Made by a program: the position numbers and the translations under genes. A stretch of 18,668 bases of DNA, taken from positions 1 to 18,668 of the forward strand of contig DYSK01000030.1 in NCBI GenBank assembly GCA_020718315.1. The letters run 5' to 3'. This DNA comes from Draconibacterium orientale (GTDB lineage: Bacteria > Bacteroidota > Bacteroidia > Bacteroidales > UBA12170). Below, one piece after another: positions 1 to 6,328 of this stretch. The number at the start of each line of letters is the position of its first letter. Position 1 is the first letter of the stretch. The notes beneath the pieces were generated by a model that was given only the letters and a program-made list of their open reading frames with translations, ran no database searches and was not told the DNA's origin.

Positions 1-2882
1 ATATTGAATTGTTCAATTTTTTTTGCTTTCGAGCTTAGAACGAGTAACCAGATCAATAACAACACAAAAGCAGTTCCAACGACAATCATGATGGTTGTTC
101 CATCCCAATATCCGTATGAACTGAGTGCTTTTGTTCCATCCCAAAGAAGGGCTTCACTCGAGAAATAGGGTGCAATCATATTTGCTATCGGTTGCAAAAC
201 AAGTTGTGGGAAAGCCGAGAAAATCATAATTCCGATGATCAAAATGTAAGAAGGAACCAAAATCCAAGCACTGATTTCTTTCGTAGTACGATGATTGTCT
301 TTTAATTGCCCTAAGAAAATGGAATGAATCAATTTATAGAGATATAAGAAAGCGACGATACCTGAAAAGAAAATAAGTGCGCCTTGGAAATACCAACCTT
401 TTTCGAGAATGGCATTGTAAAACAACCATTTTCCGGCGAAGCCACTTAAAGGAGGAATTCCTCCAATTACGATAATTGCGATTAGAACGGCAATAAATGA
501 GAAGGGCATTTTTTTAATTAAACCACCCATTTCGTACATATTGTGCGTACCAAGTTTGGCCACAATGCCACCCACAACAAGGAAAAGAATGGCTTTAAAC
601 AAAAAGTGATTGATTGTGTATGTAAATCCTGCTAACCAGCCTAAATGAGTCATGATAGAAAGCGCGAATAAAATATATCCCAATTGAGCAATACTGGAAT
701 ATGCCAGCAATCTCTTGGCATCTTCTTGGAAAGCGGCACTCATATTCCCTACCAGAGTAGTTAAAGCGCCAACCCATCCCAAAACATACCATAAATTATT
801 TGCTCCCGCACTTGCTCTGTCCATATATAAAAACAGCAACATCAAACCAAATACACCTGCTTTTAATAAGATAGCTGAAACCATAGGCGAAACATCTGAT
901 TCCGCTTCACCATGAGCTCCGGGCAACCAGATATGCAATCCTAAAGAAGCTGTTTTGGTCATAAAACCGACAGCCAATAATGTATAAGCCAATGTTGGTA
1001 AAATACTTATACTTCCCAAGGCCGCTATTGAAGTATCAAATCCACTGGCAAAAGCAAGTCCAAAACCAAACAGAATTGCATAGGCTCCCCCGATGGAAAA
1101 TAACATATAACTGTAACCGTGCGGCATAGATCGTTTTCCTCGAATAATCAAGAAATATGAACCCGCTGTCATCAACTCCCAAGAGAAAAAGAATTCTAGC
1201 ATGGTACTTGATTCGATAATGCCAATTAAGCCCGCATACATCATCATGGCCATTGGATAAAATCCTTTTCGTGTTCCTTTTTTATTGTATCCGGCCATCA
1301 ATGTAAGAACACCTCCAATCAGGAATATCCCGGCAAAGATGAGTCTCAACAAATCATTTTCGAGTACTGGATAAATATGAAACATATACCAGACAATTCC
1401 GCCAATGGAAACTGTATTTTTAATATAAACCGGCAAGAAATCGATGGCGAATAAAAACAAGACAAACATCAATGGCAAATAATTGATAAACATTCCACCT
1501 TCGGTAAGTGGCGTTACATAAACGCCTGCTGAATAAAGCACAATGGCCATGATCCAGACAGGAAATATTTTATTCCAATCGATTTTGAAATCAGGAAGTT
1601 CTTGGTGATCGAGTTTGATGGCATAACCCAACCAGCGGAAGAGATAAATTCCTTCGATAAAAGAGCCAACTAAAATTGTGATTATCCAAGCCCAATGTCC
1701 TCCACTAGCCAAAGTCATAATTAATTCCCATTTTCCAAAGAAGCTTGGGAAAGGAGGAAAACCAATGAGTGCAAAAATAAAAGAGCCGAATAAGAATAGA
1801 AGAAAAGGTACTTTTCGTAGGGCAGCCCATCCTTTGATATCTTTTGCATTAAGAATTCCCGACAACCAAAACAATCCGGCTTTTGCTGCATAATGACTGA
1901 TTAAAATTCCGACCGCGATAAAAATCATTTTTTCGCCTAAAACATTGCTCAATCCCAAAACCATCATCAAAAGACCAATTTGGCCAATAGAGGAATAACC
2001 CAGCAGACGATTTGGTGATTCTTGTTTTGTTCCAATCAAATTGGATCCTACAAATGTGATTCCGCCAATAATTGCAATGTAATTTAACCATTCAGCACCT
2101 CCCAAGGGCAATAATTTATAAAGCACAAAAAGACTTGCGGTAGCACTTGCAGCAGAAACTAGCGCTCCAATTCCAGGGTTTGCTGCTGTATAAACATCGA
2201 TTCCCCAACCATTGGCAGGAAAAGGTTTTAGTTCTAGAATTATGGAAACATAAATCAAAAATACAGCAATAACAGTAGTTTTGGATGCTCCTAAATTTGC
2301 AGCAAGAATATCATCAATATTTAGCGAACCGGAAAAATAATAAGCATAGACAATTCCAACTAGCAAAATGCTCGAGATAATTCCCGTTGCAATAAGATAT
2401 TTCATACCGGCTTGCAATGCATTTCCATTGTTGTTGAGTAAGATTAATCCTGCTGTTCCAATACTAGCCACTTCCAAAAACACGAATAGGTTAAACATAT
2501 CTCTTGTCATAACCACCACATTCAGGCTCATGACAAAAACCAAGAAAACCATCATTGCATTTGGCCCGGTCTGTTTTAAATCTTTAAACAGATAAATTCC
2601 ACCCAATAAGCCGGCAACATTTATAATAAATGTAAAGAAGGCTTCCTGAAGGCCCATTTGCAAATTAATAGAATAGGGCGGTTTAAAACCGGCAGTAAAA
2701 ATTGTTTCTAAGGCTCTGCTATTATTCATAAACTCGAATAACCACTGACCTGAAACGTAGGTCATAAATCCTAATCCAGCGAGCATAGCCCATTCGGAAA
2801 GATTTTTGAGCGACTTTCCAAACAAGCCCATTACAAAGGCTAAACCTAATGCAACGGCAATAATATAAATAGGTCCTACCAT
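1..2882 (-). CDS. Fused double-core MrpD/NuoM-like proton antiporter subunit (partial)
   Basis: A proton-conducting membrane subunit of an Mrp-type cation/proton antiporter or related complex. The frame starts with ATG at 2882 (MVGPIYIIAVALGLAF) and I followed it without a stop to base 1, so at least 960 residues are encoded and the C-terminus lies outside. It contains two antiporter cores of the NuoL/NuoM/NuoN/MrpD superfamily. Core 1, about residues 1-440, carries a membrane Glu at E137 (FVFLEVAS) and lysines K219 and K256. Core 2, about residues 460-960, carries E569 (SWELMTAG), K643 followed by the family signature LHIWLPGAHGEA, and K674 (ILLKAGVFG). These match the Glu/Lys residues of the proton channel in complex I subunits. 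A hydrophilic segment near 425-440 separates the cores. The gene overlaps mrpC by 7 bases. Known family members usually hold one core, or in MrpA one core plus extra helices. A long hydrogenase-type subunit is the main alternative. Confidence 0.88.
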   Translation of the reverse strand, partial: MVGPIYIIAVALGLAFVMGLFGKSLKNLSEWAMLAGLGFMTYVSGQWLFEFMNNSRALETIFTAGFKPPYSINLQMGLQEAFFTFIINVAGLLGGIYLFKDLKQTGPNAMMVFLVFVMSLNVVVMTRDMFNLFVFLEVASIGTAGLILLNNNGNALQAGMKYLIATGIISSILLVGIVYAYYFSGSLNIDDILAANLGASKTTVIAVFLIYVSIILELKPFPANGWGIDVYTAANPGIGALVSAASATASLFVLYKLLPLGGAEWLNYIAIIGGITFVGSNLIGTKQESPNRLLGYSSIGQIGLLMMVLGLSNVLGEKMIFIAVGILISHYAAKAGLFWLSGILNAKDIKGWAALRKVPFLLFLFGSFIFALIGFPPFPSFFGKWELIMTLASGGHWAWIITILVGSFIEGIYLFRWLGYAIKLDHQELPDFKIDWNKIFPVWIMAIVLYSAGVYVTPLTEGGMFINYLPLMFVLFLFAIDFLPVYIKNTVSIGGIVWYMFHIYPVLENDLLRLIFAGIFLIGGVLTLMAGYNKKGTRKGFYPMAMMMYAGLIGIIESSTMLEFFFSWELMTAGSYFLIIRGKRSMPHGYSYMLFSIGGAYAILFGFGLAFASGFDTSIAALGSISILPTLAYTLLAVGFMTKTASLGLHIWLPGAHGEAESDVSPMVSAILLKAGVFGLMLLFLYMDRASAGANNLWYVLGWVGALTTLVGNMSAAFQEDAKRLLAYSSIAQLGYILFALSIMTHLGWLAGFTYTINHFLFKAILFLVVGGIVAKLGTHNMYEMGGLIKKMPFSFIAVLIAIIVIGGIPPLSGFAGKWLFYNAILEKGWYFQGALIFFSGIVAFLYLYKLIHSIFLGQLKDNHRTTKEISAWILVPSYILIIGIMIFSAFPQLVLQPIANMIAPYFSSEALLWDGTKALSSYGYWDGTTIMIVVGTAFVLLLIWLLVLSSKAKKIEQFN

Positions 2883-3229
2883 TTTAAATCTTTAAAACTG
2901 TTGATATCCAATGAATTTTTTTCGCGATGTAGTTTTAACACATACACCAGCATCAAAGCTGACACTCCTAAACCAATGACGATTGCAGTGAGCACCAATG
3001 CTTGCGGAATTGGGTCTACGATTTCGTTAACGGCTTCCGATGGATTTATTACATCCAATATTGGAGCTGCTTTTCCTCTTACATAACCAATACTCACCAT
3101 AACGATATTGATGCCCGTATCGAAAATTGTAAAGCCAAGCACTATTTTAATTAGATTTTTTTGACTTAAAATCCCCCAAAGGCCTAATAGCATTAGAGCA
3201 AATCCTGTCGAAATAGCTATATATTCCAT
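2876..3229 (-). CDS. mrpC: Mrp antiporter subunit C (NuoK-like)
   Basis: A 117-residue, three-helix NuoK-like subunit of the antiporter complex. The N-terminal helix is followed by VLGFTIFDTGIN, and the last helix has the characteristic stretch VDPIPQALVLTAIVIGLG near residues 71-88, which is strongly conserved in MrpC/MnhC and in MbhG of membrane-bound hydrogenases. Length matches the family (about 110-125). The ATG at 3229 lies 6 bases after the upstream fusion gene ends, and the stop overlaps the start of the double-core subunit by 7 bases, so translational coupling is likely. The C-terminal tail after the last helix is charged and soluble. Function as a structural or proton-path subunit is inferred from the family. 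Confidence 0.92.
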   Translation of the reverse strand: MEYIAISTGFALMLLGLWGILSQKNLIKIVLGFTIFDTGINIVMVSIGYVRGKAAPILDVINPSEAVNEIVDPIPQALVLTAIVIGLGVSALMLVYVLKLHREKNSLDINSFKDLKW

Positions 3230-3235
3230 ACGTTT

Positions 3236-3940
3236 TTAATTTTTTTCGTTTTGAGCATGAGAAATGGTTCCCAAAATATTGGAAAGCTCAGCCCCCACTT
3301 TTAGTCCAATGAATGAGTATATAATTGGAATGATTCCGGCGCTAAATAATTTACCAAAATCGCCAAGTCCTAGAACTCTATTGTCGAGAAATCCGCCGGC
3401 GAATAAAATTCCCAATACACCTAAAATGACAAATGCCACGCCAGAAATTGATTCTACCCATGAAATGACCGTATGACTAATTCCAAATTTCGGATTGGCC
3501 ATAATCATCAATAAAACACCCGAAGCAATAACTGCTCCACCAGGAAAACCTCCTCCCGGTGTGAGGTGTCCGTTGACAAAAATGTAGATGCCAACCATAA
3601 AAATAACAGGGACTATAACTTGTGCTGCTGAATCAAGTATTTCACTGGTAATCCGTACCTGGCGATTTGGGATTATATCTTCTTCCCGAATTTTGAGAAC
3701 AAAACTAATGATTGCAGCAGTTAAAAATAAAATTGTCACTTCTCCCAAAGTATCAAAACCTCTATAAGTGACAACAATGGATGTAACAAGATTTGAAGCA
3801 CCAACTTCTTTGGCGCCGTTTCTGGCATAGTAATCGGCTGTTTTACTTAACACTTCATTTCCGGTAAATGCATTAAACAAATCGAAGAAGATAAGTACAA
3901 CGCCAGCCATTATTCCGATAATTATCAATTTTTTAATCAT
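3236..3940 (-). CDS. mrpB: MbhE-MrpB fusion subunit of Mrp antiporter
   Basis: A 234-residue membrane protein joining two parts that are separate in some relatives. The N-terminal part, about residues 1-85, resembles the MbhE or extreme MrpA C-terminal segment: an N-terminal helix, then the hallmark RGFDTLGE at 60-67 and a further helix. The C-terminal part, about 95-230, is a MrpB/MnhB domain with the conserved GHLTPGGGFPGG at 124-135 and about four helices. Plain MrpB is about 140 residues, so the extra length is the fused N-terminal portion. ATG at 3940 overlaps the preceding small subunit gene by 8 bases. In classical operons the RGFDTLGE region sits at the end of MrpA, so its presence here fits the missing large MrpA gene. 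Confidence 0.9.
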   Translation of the reverse strand: MIKKLIIIGIMAGVVLIFFDLFNAFTGNEVLSKTADYYARNGAKEVGASNLVTSIVVTYRGFDTLGEVTILFLTAAIISFVLKIREEDIIPNRQVRITSEILDSAAQVIVPVIFMVGIYIFVNGHLTPGGGFPGGAVIASGVLLMIMANPKFGISHTVISWVESISGVAFVILGVLGILFAGGFLDNRVLGLGDFGKLFSAGIIPIIYSFIGLKVGAELSNILGTISHAQNEKN

Positions 3941-4175
3941 TTCGTTGTCTGATTTTGTTTAACACATAAAAAAATATCAAAGTCGTTAATCCACTTCCAA
4001 TGGCAGCTTCTGTCATGGCAACATCGGGTGCTGCCAATAATAAAAATAGAATGGAAGCAAATAAACTAACCAGTCCGGAAGCAATAATCGCAACCGATAA
4101 ATCTTCGTGATGAATGGCAATATAACCACCAATCAAACTAGCCACTCCTATAATTATAGCAATTACTACAAACAT
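3933..4175 (-). CDS. Small MrpA C-terminal-like (DUF4040/MbhD-like) subunit
   Basis: An 80-residue protein of three predicted membrane helices. The last helix begins with APDVAMTEAAIGSG (49-62), which corresponds to the APD-x-AxTE/Q segment of the MrpA C-terminal MbhD domain and of MbhD in archaeal membrane-bound hydrogenases. It is often annotated DUF4040 or MnhB-related hydrogenase subunit. ATG at 4175 is preceded by a purine-rich AAGGAGAATAAGG stretch, unusually Shine-Dalgarno-like for this phylum. It lies 2 bases after mrpG and overlaps the MbhE-MrpB gene by 8 bases. Its role is probably to couple antiporter cores through a lateral helix region, as in Mrp and Mbh structures; that is inference from the family. 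Confidence 0.86.
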   Translation of the reverse strand: MFVVIAIIIGVASLIGGYIAIHHEDLSVAIIASGLVSLFASILFLLLAAPDVAMTEAAIGSGLTTLIFFYVLNKIRQRND

Positions 4176-4177
4176 CC

Positions 4178-4567
4178 TTATTCTCCTTCTTTTTGAATTT
4201 TTACTTTACGAAGATGTGCCTTTCTTGACTCATCTATTTCTCTACGCTCTTTCCATTTATCTACTTGAGTAAGTTTGGTAAGCGGTACCATGATATGGTA
4301 AGCTGCTCGAGCCAAAACATGGGAAGAAACAGGGTTTGTAATTAATACAAAAAGGATTAAAACCATGAATTTTCCAAACCATGAGGGGAAAATAAAAAAC
4401 AAACCCAGAAGCGATAAGATTGTTCCCAAAGTACTTGCTTTGGTTCCGGCTTGTATGCGGTTATACGCATCGGGCATACGATATAATCCAATTGAGCCTA
4501 GCAAAAGAAATATTGACCCAGCTATAGCTATTGAGCCACCTATAATTTCCAATATATTAGTATCCAT
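4178..4567 (-). CDS. mrpG: Mrp antiporter subunit G
   Basis: A 129-residue subunit with three membrane helices and a charged C-terminal tail rich in Lys, Arg and Glu (about residues 100-129). The segment GLYRMPDAYNRIQAGTKASTLG (27-48) is the strong MrpG/MnhG signature. Usual family length is 100-130. ATG at 4567. It follows mrpF after a 42-base gap, the largest inside the operon, and is 2 bases from the next gene. It acts as a small structural subunit of the antiporter membrane complex; individual biochemistry is not established for this protein. Confidence 0.92.
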   Translation of the reverse strand: MDTNILEIIGGSIAIAGSIFLLLGSIGLYRMPDAYNRIQAGTKASTLGTILSLLGLFFIFPSWFGKFMVLILFVLITNPVSSHVLARAAYHIMVPLTKLTQVDKWKERREIDESRKAHLRKVKIQKEGE

Positions 4568-4609
4568 ATTTTAATTTTTATTAAAAGAATTATATCTTCT
4601 TCCTCTGTT

Positions 4610-4870
4610 TTACATTCCTTTTTCCAGATAGCGAGCAACCACTATTACTCCCAGAAAACCCAAAATCCCATATACCAATGCCACATCCATGTATATTACC
4701 CTTTTTGATACAACCGAAATAAAAGCGATTAAAGCGATGCTTGAAACAGACATTACATCAAATGCAATGACACGATCGACAGGACTTGGGCCAAGGATAA
4801 ACCTAAGCATCGAAACTGCAATACTCAATAAGGTTATTGATATTGCGATAATTATTAATATGTTAACCAT
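4610..4870 (-). CDS. mrpF: Mrp antiporter subunit F
   Basis: An 86-residue, three-helix subunit. The signature GPSPVDRVIAFDVMSV at about residues 28-43 is typical of MrpF/MnhF, with the Asp-Arg pair of the first loop. The last helix contains YMDVALVYGILGFLG, also family-conserved. Length is normal for MrpF (about 85-95). ATG at 4870 overlaps the end of mrpE by 8 bases. In Mrp complexes E, F and G form a lateral small-subunit block needed for assembly or cation transport; that role is taken from the family. Confidence 0.93.
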   Translation of the reverse strand: MVNILIIIAISITLLSIAVSMLRFILGPSPVDRVIAFDVMSVSSIALIAFISVVSKRVIYMDVALVYGILGFLGVIVVARYLEKGM

Positions 4871-5357
4871 ACATTACCTCCAAATATTTTTCGAATTGTG
4901 ATACAATAAGCTTGGTGTTTTCTTGGATATCTGTTGATTGAACGTCAATCCAATGGACAAAAATAGAATCATCTATAATCTCCAACGTGAATGTTCCCGG
5001 AGTAAGGGTAATTGAATCGGCCAAAATTACCCGACCGATTTTTGATTTAAGCTTTGTTTTTACTTCCACAATTCCGGGATTAATTGGCAAACTAGGAGAA
5101 AGTACACGGCGTGCTACATCAAAATTTGCTTTGACCAAGGCAATTAAAAAAGTAAAAAGAAACAAAAACGAATACAAAATTGCTTTAGGAGATAAGCTTA
5201 AATTGGTAAAAACCTCACATTTGCCACAAAGCAAAAATGGGAGAACCAAACTAATTCCGAAGCCCAGCAACACAATCTCTTTTTCGAGCGAATTATTCAA
5301 TAACAGCCAGAAAACAAAGAGCATGATAAACATGATTAAATAATTTTTCCACTTCAT
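4863..5357 (-). CDS. mrpE: Mrp antiporter subunit E, first gene of operon
   Basis: A 164-residue MrpE/MnhE subunit. Two hydrophobic helices occupy the N-terminal third, then a third region with FLIALVKANFDVARRVLSP (about 73-91), the characteristic motif of the family. A soluble alpha/beta domain follows, with VILADSITLTPGTFTLEI (about 114-131), also diagnostic. Length agrees with known MrpE (155-170). ATG at 5357 is the first start of the operon, about 40 bases downstream of the transcription start predicted from the promoter at 5404-5434. The small-subunit genes E-F-G come first here, as in archaeal membrane-bound hydrogenase clusters; in Bacillus mrp operons they come last. Confidence 0.93.
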   Translation of the reverse strand: MKWKNYLIMFIMLFVFWLLLNNSLEKEIVLLGFGISLVLPFLLCGKCEVFTNLSLSPKAILYSFLFLFTFLIALVKANFDVARRVLSPSLPINPGIVEVKTKLKSKIGRVILADSITLTPGTFTLEIIDDSIFVHWIDVQSTDIQENTKLIVSQFEKYLEVMYG

Positions 5358-5403
5358 AAAATTGTGAAATTAGTTTTAAATAATTCTTTTAATTTGAATG
5401 CAA

Positions 5404-5434
5404 CAAAGCTATCTTGAATGTGCAAGGCTTCAAA
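5404..5434 (-). promoter_or_regulatory. Bacteroidota-type promoter of the mrp operon
   Basis: Read on the minus strand, TTTG at 5434-5431 is followed after 19 bases by TAGCTTTG at 5411-5404. This matches the Bacteroidota sigma-factor consensus TTTG-N19-21-TAnnTTTG at every defined base. Expected transcription start is near 5398, giving an mrpE leader of about 40 bases. It is the best promoter match in the window. Confidence 0.7.
5414..5433. promoter_or_regulatory. Dyad TTGAA-N10-TTCAA between the mrp promoter elements
   Basis: Five-base arms TTGAA (5414-5418) and TTCAA (5429-5433) form an inverted repeat that fills the spacer and overlaps the -33 element of the mrp promoter. The position suits a repressor or a redox-responsive regulator. 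The half-site TTGA resembles that of FNR, but the spacing is longer than FNR's TTGAT-N4-ATCAA. Five-base arms can occur by chance in AT-rich DNA. Confidence 0.3.
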
Positions 5435-5494
5435 TAAATGAAAGGGCAAATGAAACTTGTTTTAAATAATAAAATAGTGATTAAACAATATTCA

Positions 5495-5508
5495 TTTGAA
5501 AATTCAAA
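5495..5508. promoter_or_regulatory. Dyad TTTGAA-N2-TTCAAA in divergent intergenic region
   Basis: Six-base arms TTTGAA and TTCAAA surround a 2-base centre. The same TTGAA/TTCAA half-sites occur in the dyad inside the mrp promoter 60-80 bases away. It lies between mrpE and the FNR-like gene and is a candidate operator for that regulator. It differs from an E. coli FNR site by 2 bases of spacing, and no experiment supports it. Confidence 0.3.
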
Positions 5509-5573
5509 ACCAAACAGTTGTTCATTAAATTTAATTCACGGTATATTATATTTATGATTTATGTCAGTTTTTA

Positions 5574-5604
5574 TTTCTCGAGCGTTCGCTTTTTATTAAA
5601 TTTG
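5574..5604 (+). promoter_or_regulatory. Possible promoter of the Crp/Fnr gene
   Basis: TAAATTTG at 5597-5604 matches the TAnnTTTG element, and TTTC at 5574-5577 is a 3 of 4 match to TTTG with the right 19-base spacing. The implied transcription start, near 5611, falls after the first ATG (5607). If real, it would make the second in-frame ATG at 5625 the working start. Confidence 0.4.
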
Positions 5605-5606
5605 CT

Positions 5607-6323
5607 ATGCAAAAAAAATCCAGAATGGAAAAACCGGAAATACTACTCCAATGTCTCAACTGTTCCAACAAAGCGGAATGCTTCAACCGTTTATCACCGA
5701 AAGAACTGAGCGAAGTGGCTGTGTCAAAATTGAGTATCCATTATAAAAAAGGAGAAATTATTCGAAAGCAAGGCACATTTGTTTCTAGCATTCTACTTGT
5801 AAAAACAGGTATTGCAAAGGTTTACAAAGAGTTTGACCATGCCGAAAATCGGAGCATTATTGATTTTAAAAAACCGGGGCAACTCATTGGTTTAGCCGAT
5901 ATATTTAATGCGAGCATTGTTCAATATTCTGTGTCGGCATTGACCGATTGCGAACTGTGCTCCATCGACATTCGGCTGTTCGAGAAACTCTTAAACAATA
6001 ATGTTGATTTTGCAGTGGATGTAATTAAATCGATTAATTTTCAATCGAATAACATCATTGATTTTAATATCAAAAACAATTTTAAACAATTGCATGGTCG
6101 TATTGCACATGCCATTCTCGTTCTGGCTGAATTTGTTTTTGATTCGGACGATTTTGATGTAGCCTTTACACGCCGCGATTTTGCCGAACTGACCAATATG
6201 AGTTCGATGAGCGTTGTTCGGATATTGAAAACTTTTCGTGACGATCAGATCATTGAAATAAAGAACGGATTAATTCGGATTGTAGACAAACCAAAGTTGG
6301 AACAGATCAGCCGAATTGGCTAA
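5607..6323 (+). CDS. Crp/Fnr-family regulator with FNR-like cysteine cluster
   Basis: A 238-residue transcription factor. Cysteines C16, C19 and C25 near the N-terminus have the CX2CX5C spacing of E. coli FNR (C20, C23, C29), and C115 or C118 in TDCELCSID sits where FNR has its fourth ligand, C122. A 4Fe-4S oxygen-sensing centre is therefore plausible but unproven. A cyclic-nucleotide-binding-like beta-roll spans about 40-125, a long dimerisation helix about 128-160, and a winged helix-turn-helix about 187-220 (FTRRDFAELTNMSSMSVVRILKTF). The ATG at 5625 is an equally possible start, supported by a promoter-like element just upstream, and keeps all cysteines. The gene diverges from the mrp operon and converges on cdaA with a 5-base gap. 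Targets are unknown; itself and mrp are the obvious candidates. Confidence 0.88.
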   Translation: MQKKSRMEKPEILLQCLNCSNKAECFNRLSPKELSEVAVSKLSIHYKKGEIIRKQGTFVSSILLVKTGIAKVYKEFDHAENRSIIDFKKPGQLIGLADIFNASIVQYSVSALTDCELCSIDIRLFEKLLNNNVDFAVDVIKSINFQSNNIIDFNIKNNFKQLHGRIAHAILVLAEFVFDSDDFDVAFTRRDFAELTNMSSMSVVRILKTFRDDQIIEIKNGLIRIVDKPKLEQISRIG

Positions 6324-6328
6324 TTTTA

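Noticed and set aside
1..5357. Several plus-strand reading frames of 60-118 codons opposite the mrp genes, including 4987-5343
   Set aside because: They lie antisense to well-conserved membrane subunits and have no recognisable domain. Their openness follows from the biased codons of hydrophobic helices on the other strand.
6309..6328. Hairpin AGCC-N5-GGCT between the convergent FNR-like gene and cdaA
   Set aside because: The stem is only four bases and the following tract is weakly T-rich. It lies in the coding end of the regulator, so it is not a supported terminator.
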